Source: Flavobacteriales bacterium UBA2669 (GTDB taxonomy: Bacteria; Bacteroidota; Bacteroidia; Flavobacteriales_E; Vicingaceae). Taken from it: DNA of 64,000 bases. The position numbers were made by a program, and so were the translations under genes. Of the stretch, positions 40,591-50,309 are shown piece by piece (within the stretch, counting starts at the first letter, position 1; each line of letters opens with the position of its first letter). The stretch lies in contig DEMN01000007.1 in assembly GCA_002359215.1 (NCBI GenBank), positions 328,763 through 392,762 on the forward strand, given 5' to 3'. The notes beneath the pieces were generated by a model. It made no database searches and was not told the DNA's origin. It saw only the letters and a list, made by a program, of their open reading frames with translations.

Positions 40591-41874
40591 CTAACTAAGT
40601 TCTTCCTCAATTTTAGCATCAATATACTCGTGCAAGGTTTCAATAGATATTCTCTCCAAGGCATCTTTAGCAAAAGCATTAATCATTAATTTTAAGGCTC
40701 CTTTTTTCGAAATTCCTCTCGATTGTAAGTAAAAAATCGCTTCTTCATCAATCTGTCCAGTTGTTGAACCATGGCTACATTTTACATCATCGGCATAAAT
40801 TTCTAACTCAGGCTTTGAGTTTGCAGTTGCATTATCAGAAAGTAAAATATTGTTGTTTTGCTGAAAAGCATTAGTAATTTGAGCATCTTGTCTAACAAAC
40901 ACTTTTCCGTTAAATACTCCTGTTGATTCATCATCTAACACGCCTCTATAAACTTCATTAGAGTTACAGTGTGGTTTTTTATGGTCAACTACGGTGTGGT
41001 TGTCAATATGATCTTTGTTTTTCCCTAAATACAATCCGTTAAGGTTAGTTTCGCAATTGGACGCATCTACTTCAATGTTCAAATTATTTCTTACCAACGC
41101 ACCATTAAACGTAGCAGTATTGATGGTAAAATTGCTGTTGGCTTCCTGATAAACTTGTTCGGTAGCAATGCTAAAGTTATTTTCTTTTTTATCTTGAATT
41201 TTATTGTATTCTAAATGGGTATTTTCAGCTACAAAAAACTCTGAAACGTGGTTGTTAAAATTCTTTTCACCACCAACATTCACAAAAGATTCAATAATTT
41301 TTACCTTACTACCTACATTGCCGATAAACAAATTTCTACTTTGCGAAAGAGTATTGTTTCCTGTGGAGATGTTAATGATGTGGTAAGGTTTTTCAACGCT
41401 ATTACTTTTAGCGACTTCTAAGTAAATACCATCCGTATGGAAAGCATTGTTCAACGCTAAAAATATTTCTTTTTTATCCTGAGTAAACTGATTGAAATGT
41501 TTTTTTAAACCTTCAAAATCCCGTTTTTTAGCTGCTGAAAGTGAAGTTAGTGTAACGCTATCTATTTCAGTAAAATTGGATAGTTCAGGAGAATAATATC
41601 CATTTATCACCACCAAAACATGTGCTTCTAAGTTTGGAATTAAAAAATTAGTGATATCAATTTTATCAGGCTGACCAAGTGTGTAAGTATTGTTAACGAT
41701 TTTTCCTAGTCTTGTGTATTTCCAATATTCCGTTTTAGAAGTAGGAAAATCTAATTCGGCAAGTTCATTTTTTGCATTATTTCGTAAGCCTTCAAAATAG
41801 CTATCTTCATTAAACTGAAGAGGTGATAATGCGGCTAAGAAAGTATCTTTTTTTGTTAGTTCTACTGTTGTCAT
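40591..41874 (-). CDS. sufD: SufD, Fe-S scaffold subunit
   Basis: Component of the SufBC2D scaffold on which Fe-S clusters are built. 427 residues with the SufB/D core: PTSKTEYWKYTRLGKI at the N-terminus, NLYLGKNKDHIDNHT-type beta helix segments (GLYLGKNKDHIDNHTVVDH), VFVRQDAQITNAFQQNNNIL and the conserved ADDVKCSHGSTTGQID with Cys and His near the C-terminus. Order sufB-sufC-sufD matches the canonical operon. Confidence 0.95.
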   Translation of the reverse strand: MTTVELTKKDTFLAALSPLQFNEDSYFEGLRNNAKNELAELDFPTSKTEYWKYTRLGKIVNNTYTLGQPDKIDITNFLIPNLEAHVLVVINGYYSPELSNFTEIDSVTLTSLSAAKKRDFEGLKKHFNQFTQDKKEIFLALNNAFHTDGIYLEVAKSNSVEKPYHIINISTGNNTLSQSRNLFIGNVGSKVKIIESFVNVGGEKNFNNHVSEFFVAENTHLEYNKIQDKKENNFSIATEQVYQEANSNFTINTATFNGALVRNNLNIEVDASNCETNLNGLYLGKNKDHIDNHTVVDHKKPHCNSNEVYRGVLDDESTGVFNGKVFVRQDAQITNAFQQNNNILLSDNATANSKPELEIYADDVKCSHGSTTGQIDEEAIFYLQSRGISKKGALKLMINAFAKDALERISIETLHEYIDAKIEEELS

Positions 41875-41932
41875 TTTTGGAATGTTAAATTTTAAGTTTT
41901 GAATTTTAAATAATAGATATGTAACCTAACAT

Positions 41933-42688
41933 TTATAATTCAACATTTTCAGATTTTATCCAATCATATCCTTTTTCTTCTAATTCTATCGCTAATTCTT
42001 TTCCTCCGGATTTAACAATTTTTCCGTTGTATAACACATGCACAAAATCAGGAACAATATAATCTAACAATCTTTGGTAATGCGTAATAACAATAGTAGC
42101 ATTGTTTGGTGATTTTAATTTGTTTACTCCATTGGCAACAATTCTTAAAGCATCAATGTCTAATCCAGAATCGGTTTCATCTAAAATTGAAAGTTTAGGA
42201 GATAACATTGCCATTTGGAAAATTTCGTTTCTTTTTTTCTCACCACCAGAAAAACCTTCGTTTACCGAACGATTAGCCAATTTTGAATCTAATTCTACTA
42301 ATGCTGATTTCTCTTTTACCATGCCTAAAAACTCTTTTGCAGAAACAGGCTCTTGGTTAAGGTAAGCTCTTTTTTCGTTAATAGCTGTTTTTAAGAAGTT
42401 GATGTTGCTTACTCCCGGAATTTCTACCGGATATTGAAAAGCTAAAAACAACCCTTCTCTAGCTCTATCTTCTGGAGATAAATCCAGCAAGTCTTTACCA
42501 TCAAACTCTACTGAACCTTCAGTAACTTCAAATTCTTCTCTTCCAGCTAAAACAGAGGATAAGGTACTTTTTCCTGAACCATTTGGCCCCATAATAGCAT
42601 GTACTTCACCTGCTTTTACTTCTAGGTTAATTCCTTTTAAGATTTCTTTACCATCAATACTGGCGTGTAAGTTATTTATTTTAATCAT
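41933..42688 (-). CDS. sufC: SufC, ATPase of the Suf scaffold
   Basis: ABC-type ATPase (251 residues) that drives conformational change in SufBC2D. Walker A GPNGSGKSTL, Q-loop FQYPVEIPG, ABC signature GFSGGEKKRNEI, Walker B LSILDETDSGLD and the switch His in ATIVITHYQRLL. The DETDSGLD wording is distinctive of SufC. Confidence 0.97.
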   Translation of the reverse strand: MIKINNLHASIDGKEILKGINLEVKAGEVHAIMGPNGSGKSTLSSVLAGREEFEVTEGSVEFDGKDLLDLSPEDRAREGLFLAFQYPVEIPGVSNINFLKTAINEKRAYLNQEPVSAKEFLGMVKEKSALVELDSKLANRSVNEGFSGGEKKRNEIFQMAMLSPKLSILDETDSGLDIDALRIVANGVNKLKSPNNATIVITHYQRLLDYIVPDFVHVLYNGKIVKSGGKELAIELEEKGYDWIKSENVEL

Positions 42689-42785
42689 TTCACTTATTTT
42701 TATAGAACACGGATAATACTGATGTAACCGATGCTCACTTATATTTATATTTTTATTATCAATTTTAAATTTCTTAGCTTCCTTA

Positions 42786-44228
42786 TTATCCTACTGATCC
42801 CTCCAAACTAATTTCCAATAGTTTTTGTGCTTCAACAGCAAATTCCATTGGTAACTTATTTAATACTTCTTTGGCGTAACCGTTAACAATTAAATTAATC
42901 GCTTTTTCGGTATCTATTCCTCTTTGGTTGCAATAGAATATTTGGTCTTCGCCAATTTTTGAAGTAGTGGCTTCATGTTCTATTTTAGCAGTACTGTTTT
43001 TTGCTTCAATGTATGGAAAGGTATGTGCTCCACATTGATCACCCATCAACAACGAATCACATTGTGTGAAATTTCTTGCATTACTAGCATTTTTATGAAT
43101 TTGCACCAGTCCTCGGTAAGAGTTGTTGCTATGTCCAGCCGATATTCCTTTAGAGATAATGGTACTTTTAGTATTTTTTCCTAAATGAATCATTTTTGTT
43201 CCTGTATCAGCTTGTTGGTAGTGGTTGGTTACCGCTACTGAGTAAAATTCGCCAATAGAATTGTCGCCTTTTAAAATACAAGATGGATATTTCCAAGTAA
43301 CGGCAGATCCTGTTTCTACTTGTGTCCACGAAATTTTAGCATTCTTGTGGCAAATACCTCTTTTCGTTACAAAATTATATACACCGCCTTTACCTTCTTT
43401 ATCGCCAGGAAACCAGTTTTGTACTGTTGAATATTTTATTTCGGCATTGTCTAAAGCAATTAACTCAACAATAGCAGCATGTAATTGGTTTTCATCTCGA
43501 GATGGAGCAGTACAACCTTCTAGGTAGCTTACATAACTTCCTTCATCAGCTACCACCAATGTTCTTTCAAATTGTCCGGTGTTGGCTTCGTTTATTCTAA
43601 AATAAGTAGAAAGTTCCATAGGGCATCGTACTCCTTTTGGAATGTAGCAAAAAGAACCATCAGAGAATACTGCAGAATTTAAAGCTGCGTAGAAATTATC
43701 AGATGTTGGAACAACTGTTCCAATGTATTTTTTCACCAATTCAGGATGATTTTGAACAGCTTCGCTAAACGAGCAGAAAATTATCCCTAATTCTTTTAGT
43801 TTTTCTTGAAAAGAAGTTTTTACGGAAACTGAATCGAACACGAAATCAACGGCAACACCGGATAGTGCTTTTTGTTCATCCATAGAGATTCCCAATTTAT
43901 CCATAGTAGCTTTCATTTCAGGGTCTATGTCTTCCCATTTCACATCTCCTTTCTTTTTGGGAGCTGAATAATAAGACAAAGCTTGAAAATCAATCTTTGG
44001 GTAACGTACATGCGCCCATTCTGGTTCAACCATTTTTTGCCATGCTCTGAAAGCATTTAAACGGTATTCCAACATCCATTCCGGTTCATTTTTCTTGGCA
44101 GAAATTAAGTGTACCACCTCTTCGTTTAATCCAGGAGGAAGTTTATCAGATTCAATGTTTGAAGTAAAACCGTATTTATACTCTTTATCTTTTAACTCTT
44201 CTTTTAAATCGTCTTCTGTGTATGCCAT
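42786..44228 (-). CDS. sufB: SufB, Fe-S scaffold subunit
   Basis: Main scaffold subunit of the SufBC2D complex, 480 residues. Typical segments: LNAFRAWQKMVEPEWAHVRY, FCYIPKGVRCPMELSTYFRI, SYVSYLEGCTAPSRDENQLH, GAVTWKYPSCILKGDNSIG (here SAVTWKYPS) and RGLVQIHKNASNARNFTQCD with ligand candidates near the C-terminus. The upstream gap to sufA (63 bp) has a weak AAAGTT-type repeat. 97 bp separate it from sufC. Confidence 0.97.
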   Translation of the reverse strand: MAYTEDDLKEELKDKEYKYGFTSNIESDKLPPGLNEEVVHLISAKKNEPEWMLEYRLNAFRAWQKMVEPEWAHVRYPKIDFQALSYYSAPKKKGDVKWEDIDPEMKATMDKLGISMDEQKALSGVAVDFVFDSVSVKTSFQEKLKELGIIFCSFSEAVQNHPELVKKYIGTVVPTSDNFYAALNSAVFSDGSFCYIPKGVRCPMELSTYFRINEANTGQFERTLVVADEGSYVSYLEGCTAPSRDENQLHAAIVELIALDNAEIKYSTVQNWFPGDKEGKGGVYNFVTKRGICHKNAKISWTQVETGSAVTWKYPSCILKGDNSIGEFYSVAVTNHYQQADTGTKMIHLGKNTKSTIISKGISAGHSNNSYRGLVQIHKNASNARNFTQCDSLLMGDQCGAHTFPYIEAKNSTAKIEHEATTSKIGEDQIFYCNQRGIDTEKAINLIVNGYAKEVLNKLPMEFAVEAQKLLEISLEGSVG

Positions 44229-44291
44229 TTTATTAGTTTATTAATTTTTAAAGTTTTTGCCCACTTGGCTTTTACTTTATGAGCTTTCTAC

Positions 44292-44618
44292 TTAAAGCGA
44301 GAAACTTTCCCCACAACCACAAGTTCTGTTAGCGTTAGGGTTTTTAAAAATAAAGCCTTTGCCATTTAGTCCACCTGAAAAATCAAGTTCTGTTCCGGCA
44401 AGGTATAGAATGCTCTTTTTATCGCAGACTACTTTAACTCCATTATCTTCAAACACTTTGTCATCTTCATTGATGATGTGGTCAAAAGATAAATCATAAG
44501 TTAAACCAGAGCATCCACCACCTTTAACTCCAACTCTAACAAAGCTTCCTTCGGGAGCATTATCGTCCTGCATTAGCTTAATTGCTTGTCTTTTTGCGTT
44601 TTCTGAAACTGTTATCAT
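44292..44618 (-). CDS. sufA: SufA/IscA-type Fe-S carrier
   Basis: A-type carrier of 108 residues, first gene of the suf operon, expected to hand new clusters to client proteins. The three conserved cysteines are present: GGCSGLTYDL and the C-terminal TCGCGESF. The short N-terminus and position in a suf operon favour SufA over ErpA. Its leader holds iron box 3. Confidence 0.94.
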   Translation of the reverse strand: MITVSENAKRQAIKLMQDDNAPEGSFVRVGVKGGGCSGLTYDLSFDHIINEDDKVFEDNGVKVVCDKKSILYLAGTELDFSGGLNGKGFIFKNPNANRTCGCGESFSL

Positions 44619-44627
44619 AATTCAATT

Positions 44628-44646
44628 ATTTAGATTAATTCTAAAT
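44628..44646. promoter_or_regulatory. Putative metalloregulator operator (iron box 3, suf)
   Basis: Perfect 7-5-7 inverted repeat ATTTAGA-TTAAT-TCTAAAT, about +3 to +21 from the predicted suf transcription start. Same layout as at 2740 and 11722. Confidence 0.65.
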
Positions 44647-44651
44647 TAGGG

Positions 44652-44683
44652 CAAAAGTACCTAAAATGTGGTATTGAAACAAA
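44652..44683 (-). promoter_or_regulatory. suf operon promoter with TACC-N8-GGTA box in the spacer
   Basis: On the minus strand: -33 TTTG (44683-44680), 20-bp spacer, -7 TACTTTTG (44659-44652). The 16-bp box TACCTAAAATGTGGTA (read on the plus strand, 44658-44673) fills most of the spacer and overlaps the first two bases of the -7, a repressor-like position unlike the other five promoters. Confidence 0.65.
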
Positions 44684-44719
44684 GAAAAAGTGAAAAAAGT
44701 AAATCTAAATTTAAATAGA

Positions 44720-44752
44720 TTGTTCAATAAATGAAATTCTTATCTTTGCCTC
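44720..44752 (+). promoter_or_regulatory. thiL promoter, leaderless
   Basis: -33 TTG (44720-44722), 18-bp spacer, perfect -7 TATCTTTG (44741-44748). Only four bases separate the -7 from the ATG at 44753, so transcription should begin at or next to the A of the start codon. Confidence 0.6.
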
Positions 44753-45814
44753 ATGTTTGAAGATAAAAATAACCCCAAAGAAATTGAGAATCTTGGTGAA
44801 TTTGGATTAATCAATCACCTTACTTCTCAAATAAAATTAAAAAACCCAACTTCTGTTAAAGGTGTTGGTGATGATGCTGCTGTAATTGCTCCATCTAAAA
44901 ATAAACAGATTGTGGTAACTACTGATATGTTGGTAGAGGGCATCCATTTTGATTTGATTTATACACCATTTAAGCATTTAGGATATAAGGCTGTTACAGT
45001 TAATCTTTCGGATGTTTATGCTATGAATGCAGTACCTACTCAAATTACTGTTTCTATTGCTGTTTCTAATAAAATTTCTATCGAAGCTTTAGAAGAATTG
45101 TATGAAGGAATGTTGTTGGCTTGCGAAATTTATGGAGTTGATTTGGTTGGAGGTGATACCACCTCATCAAATTCAGGATTGATTATAAGTATAACTGCTG
45201 TTGGCGAAGCAGAAAAGAAGGAAATAGTTTACAGAAATGGAGCTAAAGAAAATGATTTAATTTGTGTGTCGGGCGACTTAGGGGGAGCTTTTATGGGCTT
45301 ACAGTTGCTAGAAAGAGAAAAACAAATTTTTAATGAAAATCCTGCTATTCAACCTGATTTTTCGGGATACGATTATGTGTTAGAAAGACAACTAAAGCCT
45401 GAACCACGACAAGATGTGATTGAAATGTTTAAAGAATTAGGAGTTCAACCTACTGCTATGATAGATATTTCGGATGGACTTTCTTCTGAAGTTATTCATA
45501 TTTGTACTCAATCGGGAGTTGGGTGTACTATTTATGAAGATAAGCTTCCTATTGATCCTTTAACGGTTTCTACAGCTGAAGAAATGAATTTAAACCCTTC
45601 TGTTTGTGCATTAAATGGTGGTGAAGATTATGAATTGCTTTTCACGATTTCTTTAGAAGATTATGAGAAGATAAAAGAACAAAAAAGAGTTGCTATTATC
45701 GGACATATAACTTCTGATAAAGGCAAGTACGAGTTTGTTTCTAATGGAGATACGGTTCATGAACTTACTGCTCAAGGGTGGAATGCCATCTTGAAAAAAG
45801 AGGATGAAAACTAA
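44753..45814 (+). CDS. thiL: Thiamine-monophosphate kinase
   Basis: Phosphorylates thiamine monophosphate to the active diphosphate. 353 residues of the AIRS/PurM-like fold. Motifs: EFGLINHLTSQ, GVGDDAAVI (nucleotide and metal), TTDMLVEGIHFDL, VNLSDVYAMNAVPTQ, VGGDTTSS, ISVSGDLGGA-like CVSGDLGGAFMG and AMIDISDGLSSEV. Divergent from the suf operon. Confidence 0.95.
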   Translation: MFEDKNNPKEIENLGEFGLINHLTSQIKLKNPTSVKGVGDDAAVIAPSKNKQIVVTTDMLVEGIHFDLIYTPFKHLGYKAVTVNLSDVYAMNAVPTQITVSIAVSNKISIEALEELYEGMLLACEIYGVDLVGGDTTSSNSGLIISITAVGEAEKKEIVYRNGAKENDLICVSGDLGGAFMGLQLLEREKQIFNENPAIQPDFSGYDYVLERQLKPEPRQDVIEMFKELGVQPTAMIDISDGLSSEVIHICTQSGVGCTIYEDKLPIDPLTVSTAEEMNLNPSVCALNGGEDYELLFTISLEDYEKIKEQKRVAIIGHITSDKGKYEFVSNGDTVHELTAQGWNAILKKEDEN

Positions 45815-45866
45815 AGTGTAGAATGTGATGTGTGTTACATCAATTTGTTTTCACTAACTTTACCAA

Positions 45867-46892
45867 ATGGCACTTTTGAAACATGATAATATTAACATTT
45901 TAAAAAAAATCACTTTTGTCAGAGGGATTAATATTATCGGATTATATTTCAGTTATCATCTTTCAAAACTTACCAAATCGGGAAAAATAGTAGGCTTACC
46001 CATGAGCTTAACTATTGAACCTACAACAGCTTGTAATTTAGGTTGTCCTGAATGTCCGAGTGGGCTAAAACAATTTTCTCGTCCAGAGGGGAATCTTAAA
46101 AATCCATTTTACCAACAGACCATAAATAAGGTAAAAAAACATGTTTTTTACTTGAATTTTTATTTTCAGGGAGAGCCTTTTATTAACCCTAATTTTTTGG
46201 ATATGGTAGCTTATGCCAATCAAAATAATATTTACACAGCTACATCAACCAATGCTCATTTTCTTACAGATGAAACAGCTAAAAAAACAATAGAATCGGG
46301 ATTGGACAGATTGATTGTTTCTATTGATGGTATTACTCAAGAAGTGTATGAGAATTATCGTATTCATGGAAAGTTAGATAAGGTGCTGACTGGAACAAAA
46401 AACATCTTAAAATGGAAAAAAGAGCTTCAATCTAAAACGCCTTATGTTATTTTTCAGTTTTTGGTAGTGCAACCTAACGAACATCAAATAGAGGAAGCAA
46501 AGTTATTGGCAAAAGAGTTGGGTGTTGATGAAATTCGTTTTAAAACGGCTCAGGTATATAACTACGAAAACGGAAATCCACTTATTCCGAAGAATGAGAA
46601 ATATTCCCGTTATAAAAAACTGCCTAACGGAAAATTCACTTTAAAAAACAAAATGCACAACGAATGTTGGCGCATGTGGAGTTCATGTGTAATTACTTGG
46701 GATGGAAAGGTGGTGCCTTGTTGTTTTGATAAAGATGCGCAACATCAGTTAGGTGATGTGTCAATATCCAATTTTAAAGAACTTTGGAAATCTGAGGCGT
46801 ACCAATTGTTTAGAAAAAACATATTGACTAACAGACAAGCTATAGATATCTGTAAAAACTGCACCGAAGGAACTAAAGTTTTTGAAGATTAA
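45867..46892 (+). CDS. Radical SAM/SPASM protein
   Basis: A 341-residue radical SAM enzyme. The N-terminal cluster motif reads EPTTACNLGCPECPSG (CxxxCxxC), followed by FYFQGEPFINPN and LIVSIDGITQEVYENYRIHG. A SPASM region near the C-terminus has SSCVITWDGKVVPCCFDKDA and ICKNCTEG, so additional Fe-S clusters are likely. The specific substrate cannot be inferred: SPASM proteins modify peptides or enzymes or act on small molecules. It is 52 bp after thiL; a TAACTTTA just before the ATG resembles a weak -7. It meets the following minus-strand gene tail to tail. Confidence 0.87.
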   Translation: MALLKHDNINILKKITFVRGINIIGLYFSYHLSKLTKSGKIVGLPMSLTIEPTTACNLGCPECPSGLKQFSRPEGNLKNPFYQQTINKVKKHVFYLNFYFQGEPFINPNFLDMVAYANQNNIYTATSTNAHFLTDETAKKTIESGLDRLIVSIDGITQEVYENYRIHGKLDKVLTGTKNILKWKKELQSKTPYVIFQFLVVQPNEHQIEEAKLLAKELGVDEIRFKTAQVYNYENGNPLIPKNEKYSRYKKLPNGKFTLKNKMHNECWRMWSSCVITWDGKVVPCCFDKDAQHQLGDVSISNFKELWKSEAYQLFRKNILTNRQAIDICKNCTEGTKVFED

Positions 46893-46893
46893 A

Positions 46894-49800
46894 TTAATTA
46901 ATTATCACTTTTTTTACTTTCTTACTTCCTTTGTCATTTAGTAATGTCACTAAATATACCGCTTCACTCCAGTTGGTTGTATTGATTTTTTCATAAGTTG
47001 AATTAGTTATGTTTTTGGAAAAAATTAATTTGCCGGATAAATCTCTAATTTCAACTTCAGTATATCTTTTAGTAGCTAAAAACTCTATTTGGATATAGTT
47101 ATCTATTGTCCATATTTTAACTTCATTTGATGTTATTTCATCAACAGATACAACGGTATTACTAACGGTAATCAGCTTGTCAATTTCCTGATAACAATTG
47201 CTGTTTTGAGAAGCTCTTAGTTTTGCTAAATACGAACCGGGTTGCATGTAAGCATGTGTTGGACTGGGTAACGTTGAAGTATTTCCATCACCAAAATTCC
47301 ATAAATAATTGATTGCATTAGTTGATTGATTATTGAAGTTAATTTGCTCACTAATAGCAAAAGTATCTTTAGCAGTGGTGAATGTTGCCACTATTGGTAA
47401 GGGATTGGTTAGTTCCACGGTATCTACTGTATTTCCACAAAGTGCATCTGTAGTTTCAATGGTATAGATTCCATTAGCAAGGTTGTTTAGTGTATCATAC
47501 ATCAATATATTGTTTTTAGATGATACTACATTGTTGTTAGCATCTCTCCATGTAATATCAAAAGGAGAAGTACTGTTTTTTGTAAAAATTATTTTACCAT
47601 CTTGCTGGTTTACACAGCTAATTTCATTGATGTCGATATTTTTTGGAGCTCCAATGTGTAGTAAAAATCTAGCAGAAACAGTAGTGTCATAAAGCGTAAC
47701 ATTTATAGAGTTAATTTGTTTCAAATTATAGATATTTCCTGTTTGTAAATCTTCTAATAGTAAACAAGATATGTTTTCTAAACTTGAAACGTTTTCAGTT
47801 TCTATTATATGTGTTCCTGTAACACCTGTAAGAATTTTTATAGGGATATTAATTTCTTGCTCCGGCAGTTGATTAATAGAAAACATATTGTTACCCATAA
47901 CACTTGCTATCATAGGGAGAAGGGTGTTGTCAGAGGGCATTTTAGCAGCATCAAGGTTAGTGTCAAAGTTATTTGTAGCACTGGGATTAAAATTTATAAT
48001 AAGCTCATCACTACCATTTGCATTGGTAGCTATCATTTTAAAAGGTTGGTTATTTACCGTTTTCAAAAAGCTACCAGTTGTACTTGTTTTGGATGTTTCC
48101 CTAAAAGTAACATTAGCAGTCGGACTAAATGCTTGCACCCATATTGCCTGAGAAGAAGCAATAATATTAGAGCCGCCATTAGTGCCAAAACCGGCAACAT
48201 AACTGGCAAACTGCTGTAAATCAGGGTTCCAAATATAAATGGCAAAATTAACGCCTATTTTGGAAATGTTAGGACTATCCCAATCAATAGAAGATGGATA
48301 AGGATTGGCTAACATATTCCATCCATCATCTGTTGGTAAACCTGAATTGGTATATGAAAGAGGTAAACTTATATTACCAACATTTGGAGGGCCAGTAACG
48401 TCAACGGTGAATGGTTGTGTTCCTGTAATTGTGTCGCCACTCCAAACCCAAAGTCCTTCGCCTACACCAATTACATCATTTGCATTTATAGGTGGTGTAA
48501 ATCCATTGCTTTGAGCTCCTGGTAAACTTTCATCATAAAAATAAATGGAAGGCCAAGGATTAGCAGCTGTCGGCCAATTAGGGAAATCTGAACCGGGAAA
48601 ACCACTAGTAATAAAGCTACTGCTTAAATCGGCAATAGAAGCGCCTGTAACGGAAGAACCTATAAATCTCCAATTAGTAGCTCCTGCATCTATATACCGC
48701 TGCATGGTAATATTACCTGAAATAGGATTGAAGAAAGTACATGCTGCAACAGTACTAAAAACATTATTCCCTGTTGAGGGGGTTGGACCATCATTAAAAA
48801 TAACAGTATTATTTAAGGAAAGTGTATAGCTATTTTCATTTTCATAAATTCCTGCTGTATATCGAAGTCTTAGAGTTGATCCTGTAGGAACATAAATATC
48901 ACTTGAAGAGTTTGAACGTTTAGCATAAAAATCACCTACAGGTACATTGTCAATGTAAGCAGTAATATAAGCTCCATTCCAGCTGTCGCCATAACTGTCA
49001 AACATGTTTAATGTATATTTACATTTTGTAGTTAGTTCATTAATTCTAGCTGTTCCTGCAGAGTCAGAAATGAGTGTTAATGCGTTATTAGTATTAAAAT
49101 TTCCTGTAGCAATGCCTATATTTAAAGTTCCTGTTAAATTTACATTGCCTGAATTTATATTAGCACCATTTACATTGTCAACAGTTAAGTTATAAATGTT
49201 TTGTGTTCCAATTAAATTCAAATTGTTTATTACATCTCCTTTAAATGTTAAGTTTCCTGTTGATGGGACAAAAGTACCATTATTGTTAAAGTTAGCATAG
49301 ACATTAATATTTGCTCCTGCATTTAAAGTAAGTGTAGCTCCATTACTTACTGTTAAATCCTTACATACGGCTGTACTTCCTGTAATTATAGGGTAGTTTG
49401 GCATTCCTGCTGGAATTAACGCATTCATGATGGTAGTAGGAACATCGGCATCCCAGTTATTAGGATTAAACCAATCGGTATTTACAGAACCGTTCCAAGT
49501 AGAAGTTGATTTAAAAATAAATTGAACTTGAGGTTTATAATTCACTCTATTGTTTGGTGTTTGTCCACAAATACTTCCTCCATTATCATCTTGTCGGTAA
49601 CTGTACCCATTGTTTGCATTATAAATTCTACATTGTCCTGAAGCATCCCAAGTAGGCTGAACTTGAGACCAACAAATTTCTATTGCAATGTTGCTTGTTC
49701 CATTCCAAGTAAAAGGATTATCTAATATAATCATGTCGTAATCTCTTGGTTCTGGAGCATAAGTAAAGGCATTTTTAACAGTTGTCCATCCTGTAGTGCC

Positions 49801-50103
49801 TAAGTTGTTAGAATTTTGTCGGTTAGTATGCTTCATTTTTATAGTATATCCAGGAATATTAAATAATGGGTTAGTAGTTATAAAAAAACCCACTTGTGTT
49901 AATGTATTTGCTCCCGAAATACCAGCAGCATTTAATTCCTGACGAGTATATACAAAATGTGCTACCTGCCTTCTAAAATAAGTATTAATGGGAGAAGCTT
50001 GAGTGATAGTGTTTTCGGCTGTACCTGTACCTATTTGTATGGCTTGACTATTAGCTTCTGAATAAAATATGATGGCTACAAGAATAAGTATAAATTGTTT
50101 CAT
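46894..50103 (-). CDS. Large T9SS-sorted surface protein with PKD domain
   Basis: A 1069-residue secreted protein: signal peptide (FILILVAIIFYSEANSQ), an N-terminal beta-rich domain, a middle part with repeated strand patterns (SGNVNLTGTLNIG), a PKD domain near the C-terminus (YLWNFGDGNTSTLPSPTHAY) and a T9SS type A sorting domain (EVEIRDLSGKLIFSKN; EAVYLVTLLND). No catalytic motif is recognised; it may be an adhesin or cell-surface matrix protein. The long stand-alone gene is flanked by convergent radical SAM and divergent mfd. Confidence 0.85.
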   Translation of the reverse strand: MKQFILILVAIIFYSEANSQAIQIGTGTAENTITQASPINTYFRRQVAHFVYTRQELNAAGISGANTLTQVGFFITTNPLFNIPGYTIKMKHTNRQNSNNLGTTGWTTVKNAFTYAPEPRDYDMIILDNPFTWNGTSNIAIEICWSQVQPTWDASGQCRIYNANNGYSYRQDDNGGSICGQTPNNRVNYKPQVQFIFKSTSTWNGSVNTDWFNPNNWDADVPTTIMNALIPAGMPNYPIITGSTAVCKDLTVSNGATLTLNAGANINVYANFNNNGTFVPSTGNLTFKGDVINNLNLIGTQNIYNLTVDNVNGANINSGNVNLTGTLNIGIATGNFNTNNALTLISDSAGTARINELTTKCKYTLNMFDSYGDSWNGAYITAYIDNVPVGDFYAKRSNSSSDIYVPTGSTLRLRYTAGIYENENSYTLSLNNTVIFNDGPTPSTGNNVFSTVAACTFFNPISGNITMQRYIDAGATNWRFIGSSVTGASIADLSSSFITSGFPGSDFPNWPTAANPWPSIYFYDESLPGAQSNGFTPPINANDVIGVGEGLWVWSGDTITGTQPFTVDVTGPPNVGNISLPLSYTNSGLPTDDGWNMLANPYPSSIDWDSPNISKIGVNFAIYIWNPDLQQFASYVAGFGTNGGSNIIASSQAIWVQAFSPTANVTFRETSKTSTTGSFLKTVNNQPFKMIATNANGSDELIINFNPSATNNFDTNLDAAKMPSDNTLLPMIASVMGNNMFSINQLPEQEINIPIKILTGVTGTHIIETENVSSLENISCLLLEDLQTGNIYNLKQINSINVTLYDTTVSARFLLHIGAPKNIDINEISCVNQQDGKIIFTKNSTSPFDITWRDANNNVVSSKNNILMYDTLNNLANGIYTIETTDALCGNTVDTVELTNPLPIVATFTTAKDTFAISEQINFNNQSTNAINYLWNFGDGNTSTLPSPTHAYMQPGSYLAKLRASQNSNCYQEIDKLITVSNTVVSVDEITSNEVKIWTIDNYIQIEFLATKRYTEVEIRDLSGKLIFSKNITNSTYEKINTTNWSEAVYLVTLLNDKGSKKVKKVIIN

Positions 50104-50309
50104 AATAAGTAAAATTACGTAGTCAAATTAGATGTAAATTAAGTAAAAATATTTCAAAAAAACTAATAAATAGGTATTTATACTTACTGTTTATGAGATG
50201 AAAACATTTTAATTACTGACAAAGAATAGTTATTTGTCGATGAAAATTTTAGAAGAAGTATGTAAAATGGGAAATGTAGTTTTAAAAAGGAATAGTAATT
50301 TTGTGTCTA
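50104..50309. promoter_or_regulatory. Divergent region between T9SS protein and mfd
   Basis: About 200 bp, AT-rich. A perfect -7 TAATTTTG lies at 50296-50303, six bases before the mfd ATG, with no clear -33 element. No strong palindrome or repeat was seen. Confidence 0.4.

Noticed and set aside
47483..49195. Several plus-strand frames of 60-136 codons opposite the large T9SS gene
   Set aside because: They lie fully inside an intact minus-strand gene with signal peptide, PKD and T9SS domains, and have no promoter or recognisable domain.
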